Positions 20,383-29,711 are shown, counted from the first letter of the stretch. The stretch: 64,000 bases of DNA from Coraliomargarita algicola (GCF_033878955.1 NZ_CP138858.1:3995001-4059000); one strand, 5' to 3'. Notes: generated by a model not told the origin, from the letters alone. Numbers and translations: made by a program.

Positions 20383-20835
20383 ATGCCCCTGAATCAAGTA
20401 TCTGTATCTATTCTCTTAGGTGAAAAAAGTGCCTCTGTCTTTTGTGTAACTGAAGATGTTACGGTGGATGAGGCGGTCGCTGAAATGAATCGTCGGCGTA
20501 TCGGCTCGCTTCTAGTGAAGAGGAACGAGAGCGTCTGTGGTATTTTTACTGAGCGTGATGTGTTAACGCGTGTGGTTTCGGCGGGGCGCGATCCTCAGGC
20601 GACTCTGGTGCGTGAAGTCATGACCGAGAACTATAAATCAATTGGCCTTGAGACTTCAGTCGAGGATACTATGCAGATTATGACTGATCAACGTGTGCGC
20701 CACTTGCCTGTGTTCGATCAGGGCGAATTGGTGGGAATGGTGTCAATCGGCGACGTGACTCGCTGGTTGCTGAAAGTGAATGAGATGGAAGCTGAAAATT
20801 TGCGTCGTTACATTTTTTCAGAATATCCAGGTTAG
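20383..20835 (+). CDS. Tandem CBS-domain protein
   Basis: 150 residues made almost entirely of two CBS motifs: residues ~8-70 (SVFCVTEDVTVDEAVAEMNR through GIFTERDVLTRVV) and ~78-135 (MTENYKSIGLETSVEDTMQI through GMVSIGDVTRWLL). Such stand-alone CBS pairs bind adenine nucleotides and act as energy or ligand sensors. The conserved ERD and S-x-G-D ends of each repeat are present. Its partner is unknown. The cNMP-FHA gene starts 33 bases downstream on the same strand, suggesting a small regulatory operon. Confidence 0.9.
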   Translation: MPLNQVSVSILLGEKSASVFCVTEDVTVDEAVAEMNRRRIGSLLVKRNESVCGIFTERDVLTRVVSAGRDPQATLVREVMTENYKSIGLETSVEDTMQIMTDQRVRHLPVFDQGELVGMVSIGDVTRWLLKVNEMEAENLRRYIFSEYPG

Positions 20836-20868
20836 GTTGGTAGTGTTATAGTGATTGTTTAGTAATTT

Positions 20869-21675
20869 ATGAAAATTCAGAAGATCCCGGCAGGTAAATT
20901 AATTTTTTCGGAGGGCGATTTGGGCGATGAGGCCTATCGTGTGATTGAAGGCTGCGTTGAAATCTCGATTAAAGAAGATGGTAAGAGGTTGGTGCTCGCG
21001 ACGTTGGGGGAGGGGGAGATCTTTGGTGAAATGGCCATGGTGGAGAGCCGTCCTCGGTCAGCATCGGCGCGTGCTTTGGAGGCGACGACTCTCAGCGTGA
21101 TTGCGCGTGATGACTTTGAAATTGCCCTCAGCAACCGTGAAGAGGAGTTGGTGCCTTACCTCGCGACAATCTTTGATCGCTTGCGTGTGACGAATGATCG
21201 TCTGTTGGCAGCCTTAGATAAGTTGGATGAACTGGAGCCTACGCGTCCGCATCGTAATCCAGAAATTCTGAGTCCCTCGAAGTCGGCGTTTAAGGTGCAA
21301 GTTGAGCCAGATGCCGACGAAATTCGGCTTCAAACGGCACTGCGAGCGAGAGTGGTGGAGCATTACCCCTTTCAGTTTGGCCGACGTGGTGAGCTTGCAG
21401 GGGCCGAAGCGGTGATTCCAAACCAATGTTTAGTAGCGGATCGAGCGCCATATCGAGTTTCCCGTAAGCATTGCATTTTGGATAGTAATGCCGACGGGGT
21501 ATATGTTGAAGATTGTGGCAGCAGTCTGGGCACGATTGTGAATGGGATACGTATCGGAGGGAAAAGCCGTGAAACACGGGTTCGCCTCTCTAGTGGGAAG
21601 AATAGTCTGGTGCTGGGCGGAGCTGATAGTCAGGTGCGCTTCGTGCTGACGGTCACCGGCGCGGGTGAAAAGTAG
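20869..21675 (+). CDS. Cyclic-nucleotide-binding and FHA domain protein
   Basis: 268 residues with two recognition domains. Residues ~1-115 form a cNMP-binding barrel (AGKLIFSEGDLGDEAYRVIE, then GEIFGEMAMVESRPRSASA, the phosphate-binding cassette with its R-S-A). After a helical linker, residues ~165-265 look like an FHA domain (FQFGRR, then VSRKHCIL and GSSLGTIVNG), which binds phosphothreonine. There is no helix-turn-helix, so it is not a CRP-type regulator. The combination suggests a scaffold that senses a small nucleotide and docks on a phosphorylated partner. No Ser/Thr kinase gene is next to it. It follows the CBS gene by 33 bases. Confidence 0.85.
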   Translation: MKIQKIPAGKLIFSEGDLGDEAYRVIEGCVEISIKEDGKRLVLATLGEGEIFGEMAMVESRPRSASARALEATTLSVIARDDFEIALSNREEELVPYLATIFDRLRVTNDRLLAALDKLDELEPTRPHRNPEILSPSKSAFKVQVEPDADEIRLQTALRARVVEHYPFQFGRRGELAGAEAVIPNQCLVADRAPYRVSRKHCILDSNADGVYVEDCGSSLGTIVNGIRIGGKSRETRVRLSSGKNSLVLGGADSQVRFVLTVTGAGEK

Positions 21676-21766
21676 AGTTTGCTGCTATCGGCTTGACTCA
21701 TTGCCTTTCCTTTCAGGACACTGCGGCTTCACTTTATTTAAACCCTTCAATTCGAGATTATAGATT

Positions 21767-22078
21767 ATGGCAGGCGTCGGCAAATTACTTAAACAAGCGC
21801 AAAAAATGCAAAAGCAGATGGAGGCCGTTCAGGCTGAACTCTCAACAACCATTTTGGAGGTTTCCAGTGGTGGAGGCGCGATCAATGTCAAGATTAACGG
21901 CCAAGGAGAATTTCAAGGATTCAAAATTGATCCAGAATTTTTAAAAGAAGACGCAGAGTTCGTTGAAGAAACCCTTTTGGCAGCTGTGCAGGAAGCGGCT
22001 GCCAAGGCTAAGGAAACCAGTGAAGAGGCCATGGGGGCCATCACTGGTGGTATGGGCGGCTTCCCCGGCTTGATGTAG
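21767..22078 (+). CDS. ybaB: YbaB/EbfC nucleoid-associated protein
   Basis: 103 residues: an N-terminal amphipathic helix (LLKQAQKMQKQMEAVQAELS), a three-strand sheet including GGGAINVKINGQGE, and a C-terminal helix ending in a Gly/Met-rich tail. This is the YbaB/EbfC dimeric DNA-binding fold. The position directly upstream of recR is the classical ybaB-recR arrangement and supports both calls. The ATG at 21767 gives the normal family start MAGVGKLLKQAQKMQ. Confidence 0.95.
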   Translation: MAGVGKLLKQAQKMQKQMEAVQAELSTTILEVSSGGGAINVKINGQGEFQGFKIDPEFLKEDAEFVEETLLAAVQEAAAKAKETSEEAMGAITGGMGGFPGLM

Positions 22079-22140
22079 CTATCTTGGAGGCTTGAAGTTG
22101 TTCTTTGGGCCTTTGATTGCTGGTCTCTGTCCACTGATAA

Positions 22141-22677
22141 ATGACACCTGCGTACGATTCGTTGTTGCAACAACTGAAGCGCCTTCCCGGCTTGGGCTAT
22201 CGCTCTGCGGAGCGTGTGGCCATGCATCTGTTGGTAGAAAAGCCCGATGCGATGGGGGATTTGCTGGACGCGATGGTGGGGGCACGTGATGCGGTCTGCC
22301 GCTGTCAAAATTGTGGTAACATGGCAGAAAGTGAGCTCTGCGCTGTTTGCGAGGATACAAATCGTGACGTCAGGACGATTTGCGTGGTGGAACATGTGCC
22401 GGATTTGATTGCGATCGAGCGTTCCAGTGCATGGAAGGCGCAGTATCATGTGTTGCATGGTAAGCTCTCGCCCATTCACGGGGTGGGCCCCGAGCAGTTA
22501 AACTTACAAAGTCTTCAGGCTCGAATCGAGTCGGGTGATGTTACGGAGCTGGTATTGGCTTTATCGAATGATATCGAGGGGCAGGCTACCTGTCACTACA
22601 TTCAGGAGGAACTGGTGCAGGAGCGAGCGATCCGGGTCTCCCGCATCGGTTTTGGACTTCCCAGCGGGGAGGGGTGA
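22141..22677 (+). CDS. recR: Recombination mediator RecR, C terminus altered by a frameshift
   Basis: RecR helps RecFOR load RecA at gaps. The helix-hairpin-helix region (LPGLGYRSAERVA), the four-cysteine zinc finger (CRCQNCGN, then CAVCED) and the Toprim strand (TICVVEHVPDL) are intact. The frame ends early at 22677 after GLPSGEG, giving 178 residues instead of ~198. The next bases encode the missing tail in another frame (YADSVTLRSALEGRRTYT, stop at 22734-22736). Adding one G to the G4 run at 22666-22669 joins the two and gives a 198-residue protein, the normal RecR length, ending five bases before the next gene. So the true gene probably spans 22141-22736 and the sequence lacks one base; a real truncation cannot be excluded. 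Confidence 0.92.
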   Translation: MTPAYDSLLQQLKRLPGLGYRSAERVAMHLLVEKPDAMGDLLDAMVGARDAVCRCQNCGNMAESELCAVCEDTNRDVRTICVVEHVPDLIAIERSSAWKAQYHVLHGKLSPIHGVGPEQLNLQSLQARIESGDVTELVLALSNDIEGQATCHYIQEELVQERAIRVSRIGFGLPSGEG

Positions 22678-22741
22678 CTTATGCCGACTCGGTTACTTTG
22701 CGTAGCGCGCTTGAAGGGCGTCGAACCTATACTTAATTTTA

Positions 22742-23374
22742 ATGATACACTTTACTATTTTTGGCATTCCCGTGCGTATTGAGCCGTGGTTTTGGATCAC
22801 CATGGCGCTGATCGGGGGCGGGCTGAATGCCGCGAACTCGCTGGATATGCTACTTGTGCTGGTTTTCATTTTCGCAGCATTCCTATCGATTTTGATTCAT
22901 GAGTTAGGGCATGCGCTGACCATCCGCAAGTTCGGTTTGCCGACTTCGATTACCCTTCAATCTTTTGGAGGTTTTGCCGCCTATCCCGCAGGGCGGCTCA
23001 GTCGGCTGCAGTCGTTTGTGGTGACTGCGGCAGGACCAGCTGTGCAGTTTGCTTTAGGTGTGCTCTTAATCTTACTCGCGCGCTACCTTGTGATCCCGGA
23101 GGGCTCACTTTTTGGTCCTTTTCTACATGATTTGATTTGGGTGAGCATCGCTTGGTCGATATTGAATTGTCTGCCCATTTACCCGCTGGACGGCGGACAG
23201 ATGGTGGCGGCAGTGCTTGGGCCTCAGCGGCAGCGCTATGTGCATTTGCTGAGTGTTGTGGTTGCTGTATTGATCGGGCTGGCGGGCTATTTCTTTCTGG
23301 GCACGATCTTGTTGTCGGTTTTTATGGGCTTATTTGCGTGGCAAAACTGGCAAGCCTATCAGGCTGTTCGTTAG
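22742..23374 (+). CDS. Site-2 protease family membrane metalloprotease (peptidase M50)
   Basis: 210 residues, mostly hydrophobic with about five or six membrane helices. The zinc motif HELGH lies at residues 53-57 and the third ligand motif NCLPIYPLDGG near 141-151, the intramembrane zinc site of site-2 proteases. It lacks a PDZ domain and is short, like the minimal rhomboid-sized M50B proteins that often carry no clear substrate. It starts five bases after the restored recR stop, so ybaB-recR-M50 form one operon. The 49-bp repeat array follows directly after its stop codon. Confidence 0.88.
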   Translation: MIHFTIFGIPVRIEPWFWITMALIGGGLNAANSLDMLLVLVFIFAAFLSILIHELGHALTIRKFGLPTSITLQSFGGFAAYPAGRLSRLQSFVVTAAGPAVQFALGVLLILLARYLVIPEGSLFGPFLHDLIWVSIAWSILNCLPIYPLDGGQMVAAVLGPQRQRYVHLLSVVVAVLIGLAGYFFLGTILLSVFMGLFAWQNWQAYQAVR

Positions 23375-23378
23375 CCTA

Positions 23379-23635
<257 letters not shown>

Positions 23636-23654
23636 TTCCTATGCTTGTTGCTTC

Positions 23655-23740
23655 GAATGAATGACAAGCTGGAAGCTCGTCACTACTTTTCTAACCTTTG
23701 CCAGAATGGATGAAAAGCTGGAAGCTTGTCACTACTTTTT
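23655..23740. repeat. Two copies of a hairpin-forming 49-base-period repeat
   Basis: Copies at 23655-23690 and 23704-23740 share the pattern GAATGxATGAxAAGCTGGAAGC followed by TGTCACTACTTTT (copy 1 has CGTC). Each forms a short hairpin around AAGCT-GGA-AGCT flanked by near-complementary GAC/GTC. The T-run after each makes them resemble weak terminators on the + strand. Confidence 0.7.
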
Positions 23741-23744
23741 ATCT

Positions 23745-23795
23745 AGAAAGAGAAGCCAGAAGCCAGAAGCCTCTGACTTCTGACCTCTGAACTAA
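23745..23795. repeat. Low-complexity AGAAGCC / TCTGACTTCTGA word repeat
   Basis: Three near-contiguous AGAAGCC words are followed by TCTGACTTCTGACCTCTGA, whose reverse complement again resembles AGAAG-type words, so the stretch is an imperfect inverted repeat. It lies between the tRNA and the end of the helicase gene and has no coding content. Similar word-like intergenic text occurs at 55830-55905. Confidence 0.65.
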
Positions 23796-23798
23796 GGT

Positions 23799-25229
23799 TT
23801 ATCGATTTCGGCCGCGGCTGCGATTACTGCGTTGTCCCGCGCCTTTTTGAAAACCGCCTGTGGGGCGGCTGTCGCTTTGGGGCTTGGGATTGCCGCCTGT
23901 TCCGCCCTGTGGACGTGCGCTGCGTTGTGCGCCTCCGCTACCACCGCCGCTGCGTGGGCCGCGCTTACCGCCGCCTCCGCTGCGTGGCCCGCGATTGCCT
24001 CCACGGCCCCCGCCGCCTCCGCCTTGTTTGGGCTTTTGTGCAGGAGCGCCGCTGGTATGGTGGTGTTCAATCTGTGCAGCGTGATACTCGTGTTGATAAA
24101 TGGGGACTCTGCGCTTAATCAGTTTCTCGACTTGACGCAAGAGTGCGACTTCGTCCTCGGAACAAAAGGAGAGGGCTTTGCCGCTGGTGCCTGCGCGGGC
24201 GGTACGACCTATGCGGTGCACGTAGGCGTCGGACTCCATGGGCAGGTCGAAGTTGATTACGAGCGTGATGTTCTTCACGTCGATTCCGCGCGCGGCGACA
24301 TCGGTGGCGACAAGCACACGAACTTCGCCCTTCTTATACATGTCGAGGGTCTTTTGTCGGGCGTTTTGAGATTTATTGCCGTGTAAGGAGTCAGCCTCAA
24401 TCCCGACGCTGCAGAGTTTTTTGGCTAGATTTTTGGCGCCGTGTTTGGTGCGGCTGAAAATGAGGCTCAGCTCGTTGTTGGCTGACTTATGCTGATGTTC
24501 TTGAATTAAGTCGAGCAGTAGCGCTTGCTTGTCGGTCTTTTTGACAAAGAGCACATGTTGGTCGATCTTCTCGGCCGTGGTGCCTTGGGGGGCGATACGG
24601 ATTTCCTGCGGATTATTCAAGAGGCTGTTAGCCAGTTCAGTGATCTCCGGGGCCATCGTCGCCGAGAAGAGCAGGGTGTGGCGTTGCTGTGGGATGGCGG
24701 CTGCGATTTTGCGAATGTCGCGAATGAACCCCATATCAAGCATGCGGTCGGCTTCATCGAGGATGAAGGTATCGACTTGTGAGATGTCGACGTGGCCCTG
24801 TTGCTTGAGGTCCAGTAGGCGTCCGACCGTGGCCACTAGTACATCGAGCCCTCCGTAGAGTGCTTTAATTTGAGGTTTTTCGGACACGCCGCCAAAGACC
24901 ATGCCGATTTTGAGTCCGAGGCCTTCGCCATAGGTTTTGAAGCTTTCGGTGACTTGTACCGCCAATTCCCGGGTGGGTGTCAGGATTAGGCAGCGCACGC
25001 CACGGCGGAAAGGTTTGCGCGGATTACGAGCAAAGCCGTCGAGCACGGGCAGTGCAAAGGCGGCTGTTTTGCCAGTGCCTGTCTGTGCGCAAGCGAGCAA
25101 GTCGTGGCCTTCGAGCAACACCGGGATGGCTTTGGCTTGGATCGGGGAAGGTGTGGTGTAGCCTTTAGCTTTAAGGGCGCGTTGAATCGGATCTGCCAAA
25201 GCAAGATCCTGAAATGTAATTTCGGACAT
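23799..25229 (-). CDS. rhlE: DEAD-box ATP-dependent RNA helicase, RhlE-type
   Basis: 476 residues. The Q motif (TFQDLALADPI, GYTTPSPIQ), Walker A AQTGTGKT, PTRELA, DEAD, SAT, and the second RecA domain with ARGIDV and HRIGRTAR are all present. From ~385 onward the tail is extremely rich in Gly, Arg, Ser and Pro with RGG-like repeats (GGGGKRGPRSGGG), an RNA-binding extension common in cold-adapted or ribosome-assembly RhlE proteins. It unwinds short RNA duplexes in the cytoplasm. The tail's repetitive DNA (23830-24020) is GC-rich and prone to slippage. No operon partner on its strand. Confidence 0.94.
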   Translation of the reverse strand: MSEITFQDLALADPIQRALKAKGYTTPSPIQAKAIPVLLEGHDLLACAQTGTGKTAAFALPVLDGFARNPRKPFRRGVRCLILTPTRELAVQVTESFKTYGEGLGLKIGMVFGGVSEKPQIKALYGGLDVLVATVGRLLDLKQQGHVDISQVDTFILDEADRMLDMGFIRDIRKIAAAIPQQRHTLLFSATMAPEITELANSLLNNPQEIRIAPQGTTAEKIDQHVLFVKKTDKQALLLDLIQEHQHKSANNELSLIFSRTKHGAKNLAKKLCSVGIEADSLHGNKSQNARQKTLDMYKKGEVRVLVATDVAARGIDVKNITLVINFDLPMESDAYVHRIGRTARAGTSGKALSFCSEDEVALLRQVEKLIKRRVPIYQHEYHAAQIEHHHTSGAPAQKPKQGGGGGGRGGNRGPRSGGGGKRGPRSGGGSGGAQRSARPQGGTGGNPKPQSDSRPTGGFQKGAGQRSNRSRGRNR

Positions 25230-25531
25230 AGTATAAAGTGCGCCATTTGAAATATTGCAGGCGCGGGAGCAATCGATGACAGTTGTATTTAGCTTAAATC
25301 AACCGCTCATCGATGACGGACCGAAACAAGTTGGCACTGCGCTAGTTTGCGCATCTGCCGGAAAACGCGGGACAAAGACGGCCTTTTAAATAAATGGCAA
25401 GCATCATTTTCTTGCTGGATCGAGTCGTTTGTTGGAGTCACGTGTCGTTCGACTGTGATGGCTGTTGAACGCGTTAACATAAGAATGTGTGGAAGATTAT
25501 TCGCTGTGATCTCATAGCTGTATGAAAATAT
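25230..25531. promoter_or_regulatory. Divergent promoter region with a degenerate LacI-type palindrome
   Basis: No gene in these 302 bases, which separate the divergent helicase and SGNH esterase genes. At 25465-25478 there is TTGAACGCGTTAAC, which matches the palindromes near the lacI-type gene (TTAAACGCGTTTAA) at 11 of 14 positions including the whole AACGCGTT core. It lies 54 bases before the esterase start, where an operator would sit. Promoter boxes were not certain. Confidence 0.45.
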
Positions 25532-26794
25532 ATGTTAATGAAAAATCCCTTTTCTTCTTTATTTACCTCATTGGTTATTTGCTTATTCGCACAACCGGCG
25601 TTAAAGGCTAAAACAATTCTTTCGGACGGTGATTTTGTGGCTGTATGTGGCGACTCTATCACGGAGCAGCGACGCTATTCGGTATACTTGGAACAGTATT
25701 TGATGATGTGTCAGCCGCAATTGAACTTGAGTGCGATGCAATTGGGTTGGGGCGGCGAGCGGGCCGATGGTTTTGGTCGCCGTATTGAGAGCCATGTCTT
25801 ACCTTTCAATCCTAGTGTAGTGACGCTTTGCTATGGCATGAACGATGGCAACTCTTCAGCCATCAGCGATGAGATTCGAACTCGTTACCGCGAATCTTTG
25901 ACTGATGCTGTGCGTCAACTCAAGGCTGCGAATGTTCGCGTCATCGTGGTGGGCTCGCCGGGAGTGGTGGACCCCGCGACCTATAAAGGTCGTGTTTCGG
26001 CTGAGGTGTATAATCACACCTTGGCAGAGTTGGCTGAGATTGCACGCGCTGTGGCGGCTAGTGAAGAGGTGCTCTTTGCAGATGTTTACTCTGTGATGAT
26101 GGAGTCGATGCTGAAAGCAAAGGAGGCGCTCGGGGAGGACTATCGAATTGCGAATGACGGGATTCATCCAAACCATAACGGCCATCTAGCGATGACTTAT
26201 GCTTTTCTGAAGGCCCTGGGAGTCGATGGCGACATTGGCACACTTAGGGTGGATTGGGAAAAGCAGCGTGCCTGGGGCTCGGACGCGCATGAAATCTTGA
26301 ACTTTGAAAATGGTCAGTTGGAGGTTGAGTCCAGCCGCTACCCGTTTTGTTTAGACGGTAGTGCTGATAGCACCGGAAGCTTTGCGATGTCCGCTTTTTT
26401 ACCCTTTAATCAGGAGCTGAATCGTTATCTACTGATCGTTGAAAACGCACCTGCTGAAGTGCGTGTTACATGGGGGCGAAATAGTCGTATCTATACCTCT
26501 AAGCAATTGGCTGACGGCGTGAATCTGGCGGCGGATTTTTCTGAGAGTCCCTTTAAGCAGGCGTATAATCAAGTCACTAAGTCTATTTACGAGCAGCAGA
26601 AATTCGAGGTGGACACCGTCAAAGCAGGCATGGGGGCCCTGCAAAAATTATCGAAGCTCTCTGGGGCGGACGCCTATGTCGATGGTCTGCGTGGCTTAGT
26701 GGTTTCTCAAGATGCAGCCCTCCGGACTGTTGCACGCTCGCAGCTTCGACCAGTTCGCCATCAGCTGATTCTTGAGACGATCCAGTCCAATTAA
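25532..26794 (+). CDS. Secreted SGNH/GDSL-family esterase
   Basis: 420 residues with a signal peptide (1-27, ending ALKA). The four SGNH blocks are visible: GDSIT with nucleophile Ser42, GWGGERADGF (block II Gly), YGMNDG (block III Asn) and DGIHPNHNGH near 209 with the catalytic Asp and His. Such enzymes de-acetylate polysaccharides or cleave other ester side groups. The C-terminal ~170 residues are an extra domain I do not recognise. Position at the head of the glycan locus, 43 bases before the next gene, supports a role in removing acetyl groups outside the cytoplasm. A second ATG two codons downstream (25538) is an alternative start. Confidence 0.86.
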   Translation: MLMKNPFSSLFTSLVICLFAQPALKAKTILSDGDFVAVCGDSITEQRRYSVYLEQYLMMCQPQLNLSAMQLGWGGERADGFGRRIESHVLPFNPSVVTLCYGMNDGNSSAISDEIRTRYRESLTDAVRQLKAANVRVIVVGSPGVVDPATYKGRVSAEVYNHTLAELAEIARAVAASEEVLFADVYSVMMESMLKAKEALGEDYRIANDGIHPNHNGHLAMTYAFLKALGVDGDIGTLRVDWEKQRAWGSDAHEILNFENGQLEVESSRYPFCLDGSADSTGSFAMSAFLPFNQELNRYLLIVENAPAEVRVTWGRNSRIYTSKQLADGVNLAADFSESPFKQAYNQVTKSIYEQQKFEVDTVKAGMGALQKLSKLSGADAYVDGLRGLVVSQDAALRTVARSQLRPVRHQLILETIQSN

Positions 26795-26837
26795 TCGATC
26801 CCTTATTTTTATTTCATATTCGAAACGACTCTCTGAC

Positions 26838-29684
26838 ATGACACGTATTTTCATTCACCTTTTATTGCTTACCTTGCTGACTGGACAGATTCAGTCACTC
26901 AATGCGGCCCAATCAGCTCAATTGTCGGCCTCTTTCTCCGAGAATGAACGTTGGGCCATCTTTCAAGCTGACGACACTGTTGAATTGATTCTGACCTTGA
27001 CTGGCAATCGTAGTGAGGAGGATGTGCTACGCTGGGTTGTGACGGACTATCTCGGACAAGAGCGAGATCAGGGGGCCATCAAGGTGCCTGCAGGGGATGG
27101 AAAATGGGAAACAAGGATACAAGCCCAAGACTATGGAGCCGGCTACTTTGAAGTTCATTTGGAATTGGAAAAATCTAAAGTAACTGTGCCGCGTGAGGGC
27201 ACTCGTCGCGCGGGTATCTTGGCCTACGGCGTATTGCCTGATCTGGAAGCCTTACCCTTGGAGCACGTGGATGATTCACGTTTTGGTGCGCAGGGGACCA
27301 ACTTTTTGCTGACTGAAGATTTGGAAGGCAAGGTGGGGAATCGCAACCCCCTGATGCCGATCTACCCCTTGCTGGGAGCACGTTGGGTGTATCTAAATCG
27401 TCATTTAGCATGGCTTTTTCCAGATGGCCCAGACTCTTTCCAAGCTCGTTTGGATCCTGAGGTGTTTTTGCGTAGTTCGCATTATGATGCGGATGCGGGG
27501 TGCGCGATCCTAGTCGATATGCATAGCCTTCCTGTCTGGCAGAGAGAGGTGCCACCTGGTGCGAAGACCGATGGTAACAATACGCAGGCTGGCCAGCGAT
27601 TTCCACCCAGAGATTTTTCTGAATACAAGGATATGATCGCTCAGGTAGTGCGTGAACAGGTGGTTCGCCGCAACACGCTGTTCCCTAATATGGCTCACAA
27701 TTATTATCAGATCAGTTGGGAGCCGGATTGGCATTGGAAGGGCTCGGATGAAGATTTCGTTGCCATGTATAAAGCGGCTTACGAGGCGGTTCATGAAAAT
27801 GATCCTGATGGCTTACTGTTGGGGCCTAATTCCGGAGTGTTAAAAACGGGCAATAAACTGCTGCGTCGCCAATTCAAAATAGGACTCGGCAATTATTTAG
27901 ACGGGGTTTTAATCCATACGTACTACATCTCTCAGCAAGGAAAGCAGGAATTACCAGACGACATGAAGGAGGTGGTTGAGATGACCCGCGAGTATGTCGG
28001 CGCCGATGCTAAAATAATCAACACAGAGTGGGGCGTCGGCTGGCGTAAGACACCTGAAGAAGATCCAAATGCGCTACGGGCTGAAACCGCCGAATTTATG
28101 CGTGGTCACCTCGTTACGCTGGGGGAAGGGGTGGATGCCACTTTCTTCTTTTATACCGCTGACCATGGGAAGTCAGGCAAGGGCTTACTATATAATCTCA
28201 GGCTGGAGACGAATAAATTTGGAGCCACGAAGGTGGCTCCGAAACCAGTTTTCATGGCAGCGGCGACTGCGACACGTATGCTCGAAGGCACCCGCTCACT
28301 CGGGCGTATCGACTACCTGGGAGCAGGGGTGTTGGGCTACGCGTTTGACCGTGATGGCGAATATGTGATGTGCCTTTGGTCTGAGGATGGAGAAGCGCGT
28401 GATGTCGCCGTCCCCGTTGGAGCGGGCACGCAGCCTATTGGGCTCGATCCGATGGGGAATCCAGAATCCTTAGAACTGGAAGATGGTGTTGTTGAGCTCA
28501 GTCTTGATAGCATACCAGTTTGGATACGTGGACTTGATGCTGCGATACTTCCTATGGGGCATGCTGATGGCACGACTATCAAGACGCTACCCGGTGAAGA
28601 TGTGCGACTGCCAGAGATTGCGGGGCGCGAGATCCGTGCGGCTGCATTTGTCGCGGGGACATGGCGCGTCGAAGGAATGCATGCAGGTGTCATGAGAGTC
28701 CCTGAGGATGCTTCGGTTGGGCCAATGTTAGTTAAGCTCGTTGATGCTAAGACGGAGGAACTTCTTCAGACGATCGTCGTGGATGTGAACCCCGTGGTGC
28801 AGATGAAACAGCTGAAAGATGTGGCACCCGGGCAACTGGAAGTTCTCCTTAGTAATGCCCGTGCTGAAACGAGTGAGGGGGGGCTTCGTTTATTAACTGG
28901 TGAGACTGTCGTTGCAGAAAAGCAAGTTGAGCTGGAGGGGGGGCAAGATCTGAAAGTAGCTTTTCCCGTTCGTAACTTGGATGTCTCTGAAGGGCTTCGT
29001 TTGTCTTATCGCGATGCGCGAGGAGCCCTTTGCGAGCTTAGTCTCAGTTCTCCGCGGAAGATTTTGACCGCTCATAGAGCAGTGTCCGCCCTTACCATTG
29101 ATGGGCAACTCGATGACTGGCTATTAGAGGACTTTCAGCGTTATGAAAACAAAAGGTTCCCAGAACTCGCCGAACGTATGGACCCGCGCGTCGCCGTCCG
29201 GTACGATGACAAAAATCTTTATATCGCGGTTCAATTAAATGATGTAGAACATCGCCAGACTGAATCGCCACAGGGGCTTTGGCACGCTGATTCGATCCAG
29301 ATTGCTCTCGCAGTTGATCCAGATAATCCGGACAGGAAAAATTGGCAAAAGCTGAATATTGGTCGTAATTCCGTTCATGGACACTTGAATGTTTACAGAG
29401 ACATGGGAGACGCCTTTTCGGCCGGGATCGTGTCTGAGCAGGATCTGTCGCGCGCCATTGTTCGCTCAGGAGATGAAACAGTTTACGAGATTTCCATCCC
29501 ATGGCAGCATGTGGCTCTAGGCCTTGAGGCTGCGCCAAGTAGAAATTACATGGGCTTCGGCCTGATGATCAATAACATCGACTCTACAGCTGATGGAAAG
29601 AAAACACGGCGGCAGTGGATTGATGTGCTGGGAGGAATGAGTTTTTCCAAGCCCGAGGATATGGGACAGCTGGAGTTTAGATAG
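26838..29684 (+). CDS. Secreted clan GH-A-like glycoside hydrolase with C-terminal CBM9-like domain
   Basis: 948 residues from the ATG at 26838, which opens a signal peptide (MTRIFIHLLLLTLLTG, ending LNAA). The middle looks like a TIM-barrel glycosidase: the segment QISWEPDWHWKG (near 293) resembles a strand-4 acid/base Glu, and KIINTEWGVGW (near 394) a strand-7 nucleophile Glu, the two-Glu pattern of clan GH-A (GH5/GH39-like). I cannot name the family. After barrel and beta domains, residues ~750-948 (ALTIDGQLDDW, VRYDDKNLYIAVQ, DSIQIAL) match CBM9/DOMON-like sugar-binding domains, often terminal-sugar binders. It follows the SGNH esterase on the same strand and likely shares its transcript. 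The substrate is unknown. Confidence 0.7.
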   Translation: MTRIFIHLLLLTLLTGQIQSLNAAQSAQLSASFSENERWAIFQADDTVELILTLTGNRSEEDVLRWVVTDYLGQERDQGAIKVPAGDGKWETRIQAQDYGAGYFEVHLELEKSKVTVPREGTRRAGILAYGVLPDLEALPLEHVDDSRFGAQGTNFLLTEDLEGKVGNRNPLMPIYPLLGARWVYLNRHLAWLFPDGPDSFQARLDPEVFLRSSHYDADAGCAILVDMHSLPVWQREVPPGAKTDGNNTQAGQRFPPRDFSEYKDMIAQVVREQVVRRNTLFPNMAHNYYQISWEPDWHWKGSDEDFVAMYKAAYEAVHENDPDGLLLGPNSGVLKTGNKLLRRQFKIGLGNYLDGVLIHTYYISQQGKQELPDDMKEVVEMTREYVGADAKIINTEWGVGWRKTPEEDPNALRAETAEFMRGHLVTLGEGVDATFFFYTADHGKSGKGLLYNLRLETNKFGATKVAPKPVFMAAATATRMLEGTRSLGRIDYLGAGVLGYAFDRDGEYVMCLWSEDGEARDVAVPVGAGTQPIGLDPMGNPESLELEDGVVELSLDSIPVWIRGLDAAILPMGHADGTTIKTLPGEDVRLPEIAGREIRAAAFVAGTWRVEGMHAGVMRVPEDASVGPMLVKLVDAKTEELLQTIVVDVNPVVQMKQLKDVAPGQLEVLLSNARAETSEGGLRLLTGETVVAEKQVELEGGQDLKVAFPVRNLDVSEGLRLSYRDARGALCELSLSSPRKILTAHRAVSALTIDGQLDDWLLEDFQRYENKRFPELAERMDPRVAVRYDDKNLYIAVQLNDVEHRQTESPQGLWHADSIQIALAVDPDNPDRKNWQKLNIGRNSVHGHLNVYRDMGDAFSAGIVSEQDLSRAIVRSGDETVYEISIPWQHVALGLEAAPSRNYMGFGLMINNIDSTADGKKTRRQWIDVLGGMSFSKPEDMGQLEFR

Positions 29685-29711
29685 TCACGTTCCGGGGGAA
29701 TTGCCCGCAAT

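Noticed and set aside
20565..20574. GTTAACGCGT inside the CBS gene as a LacI operator
   Set aside because: It lies in coding sequence, lacks the symmetric flank and is far from the regulon.
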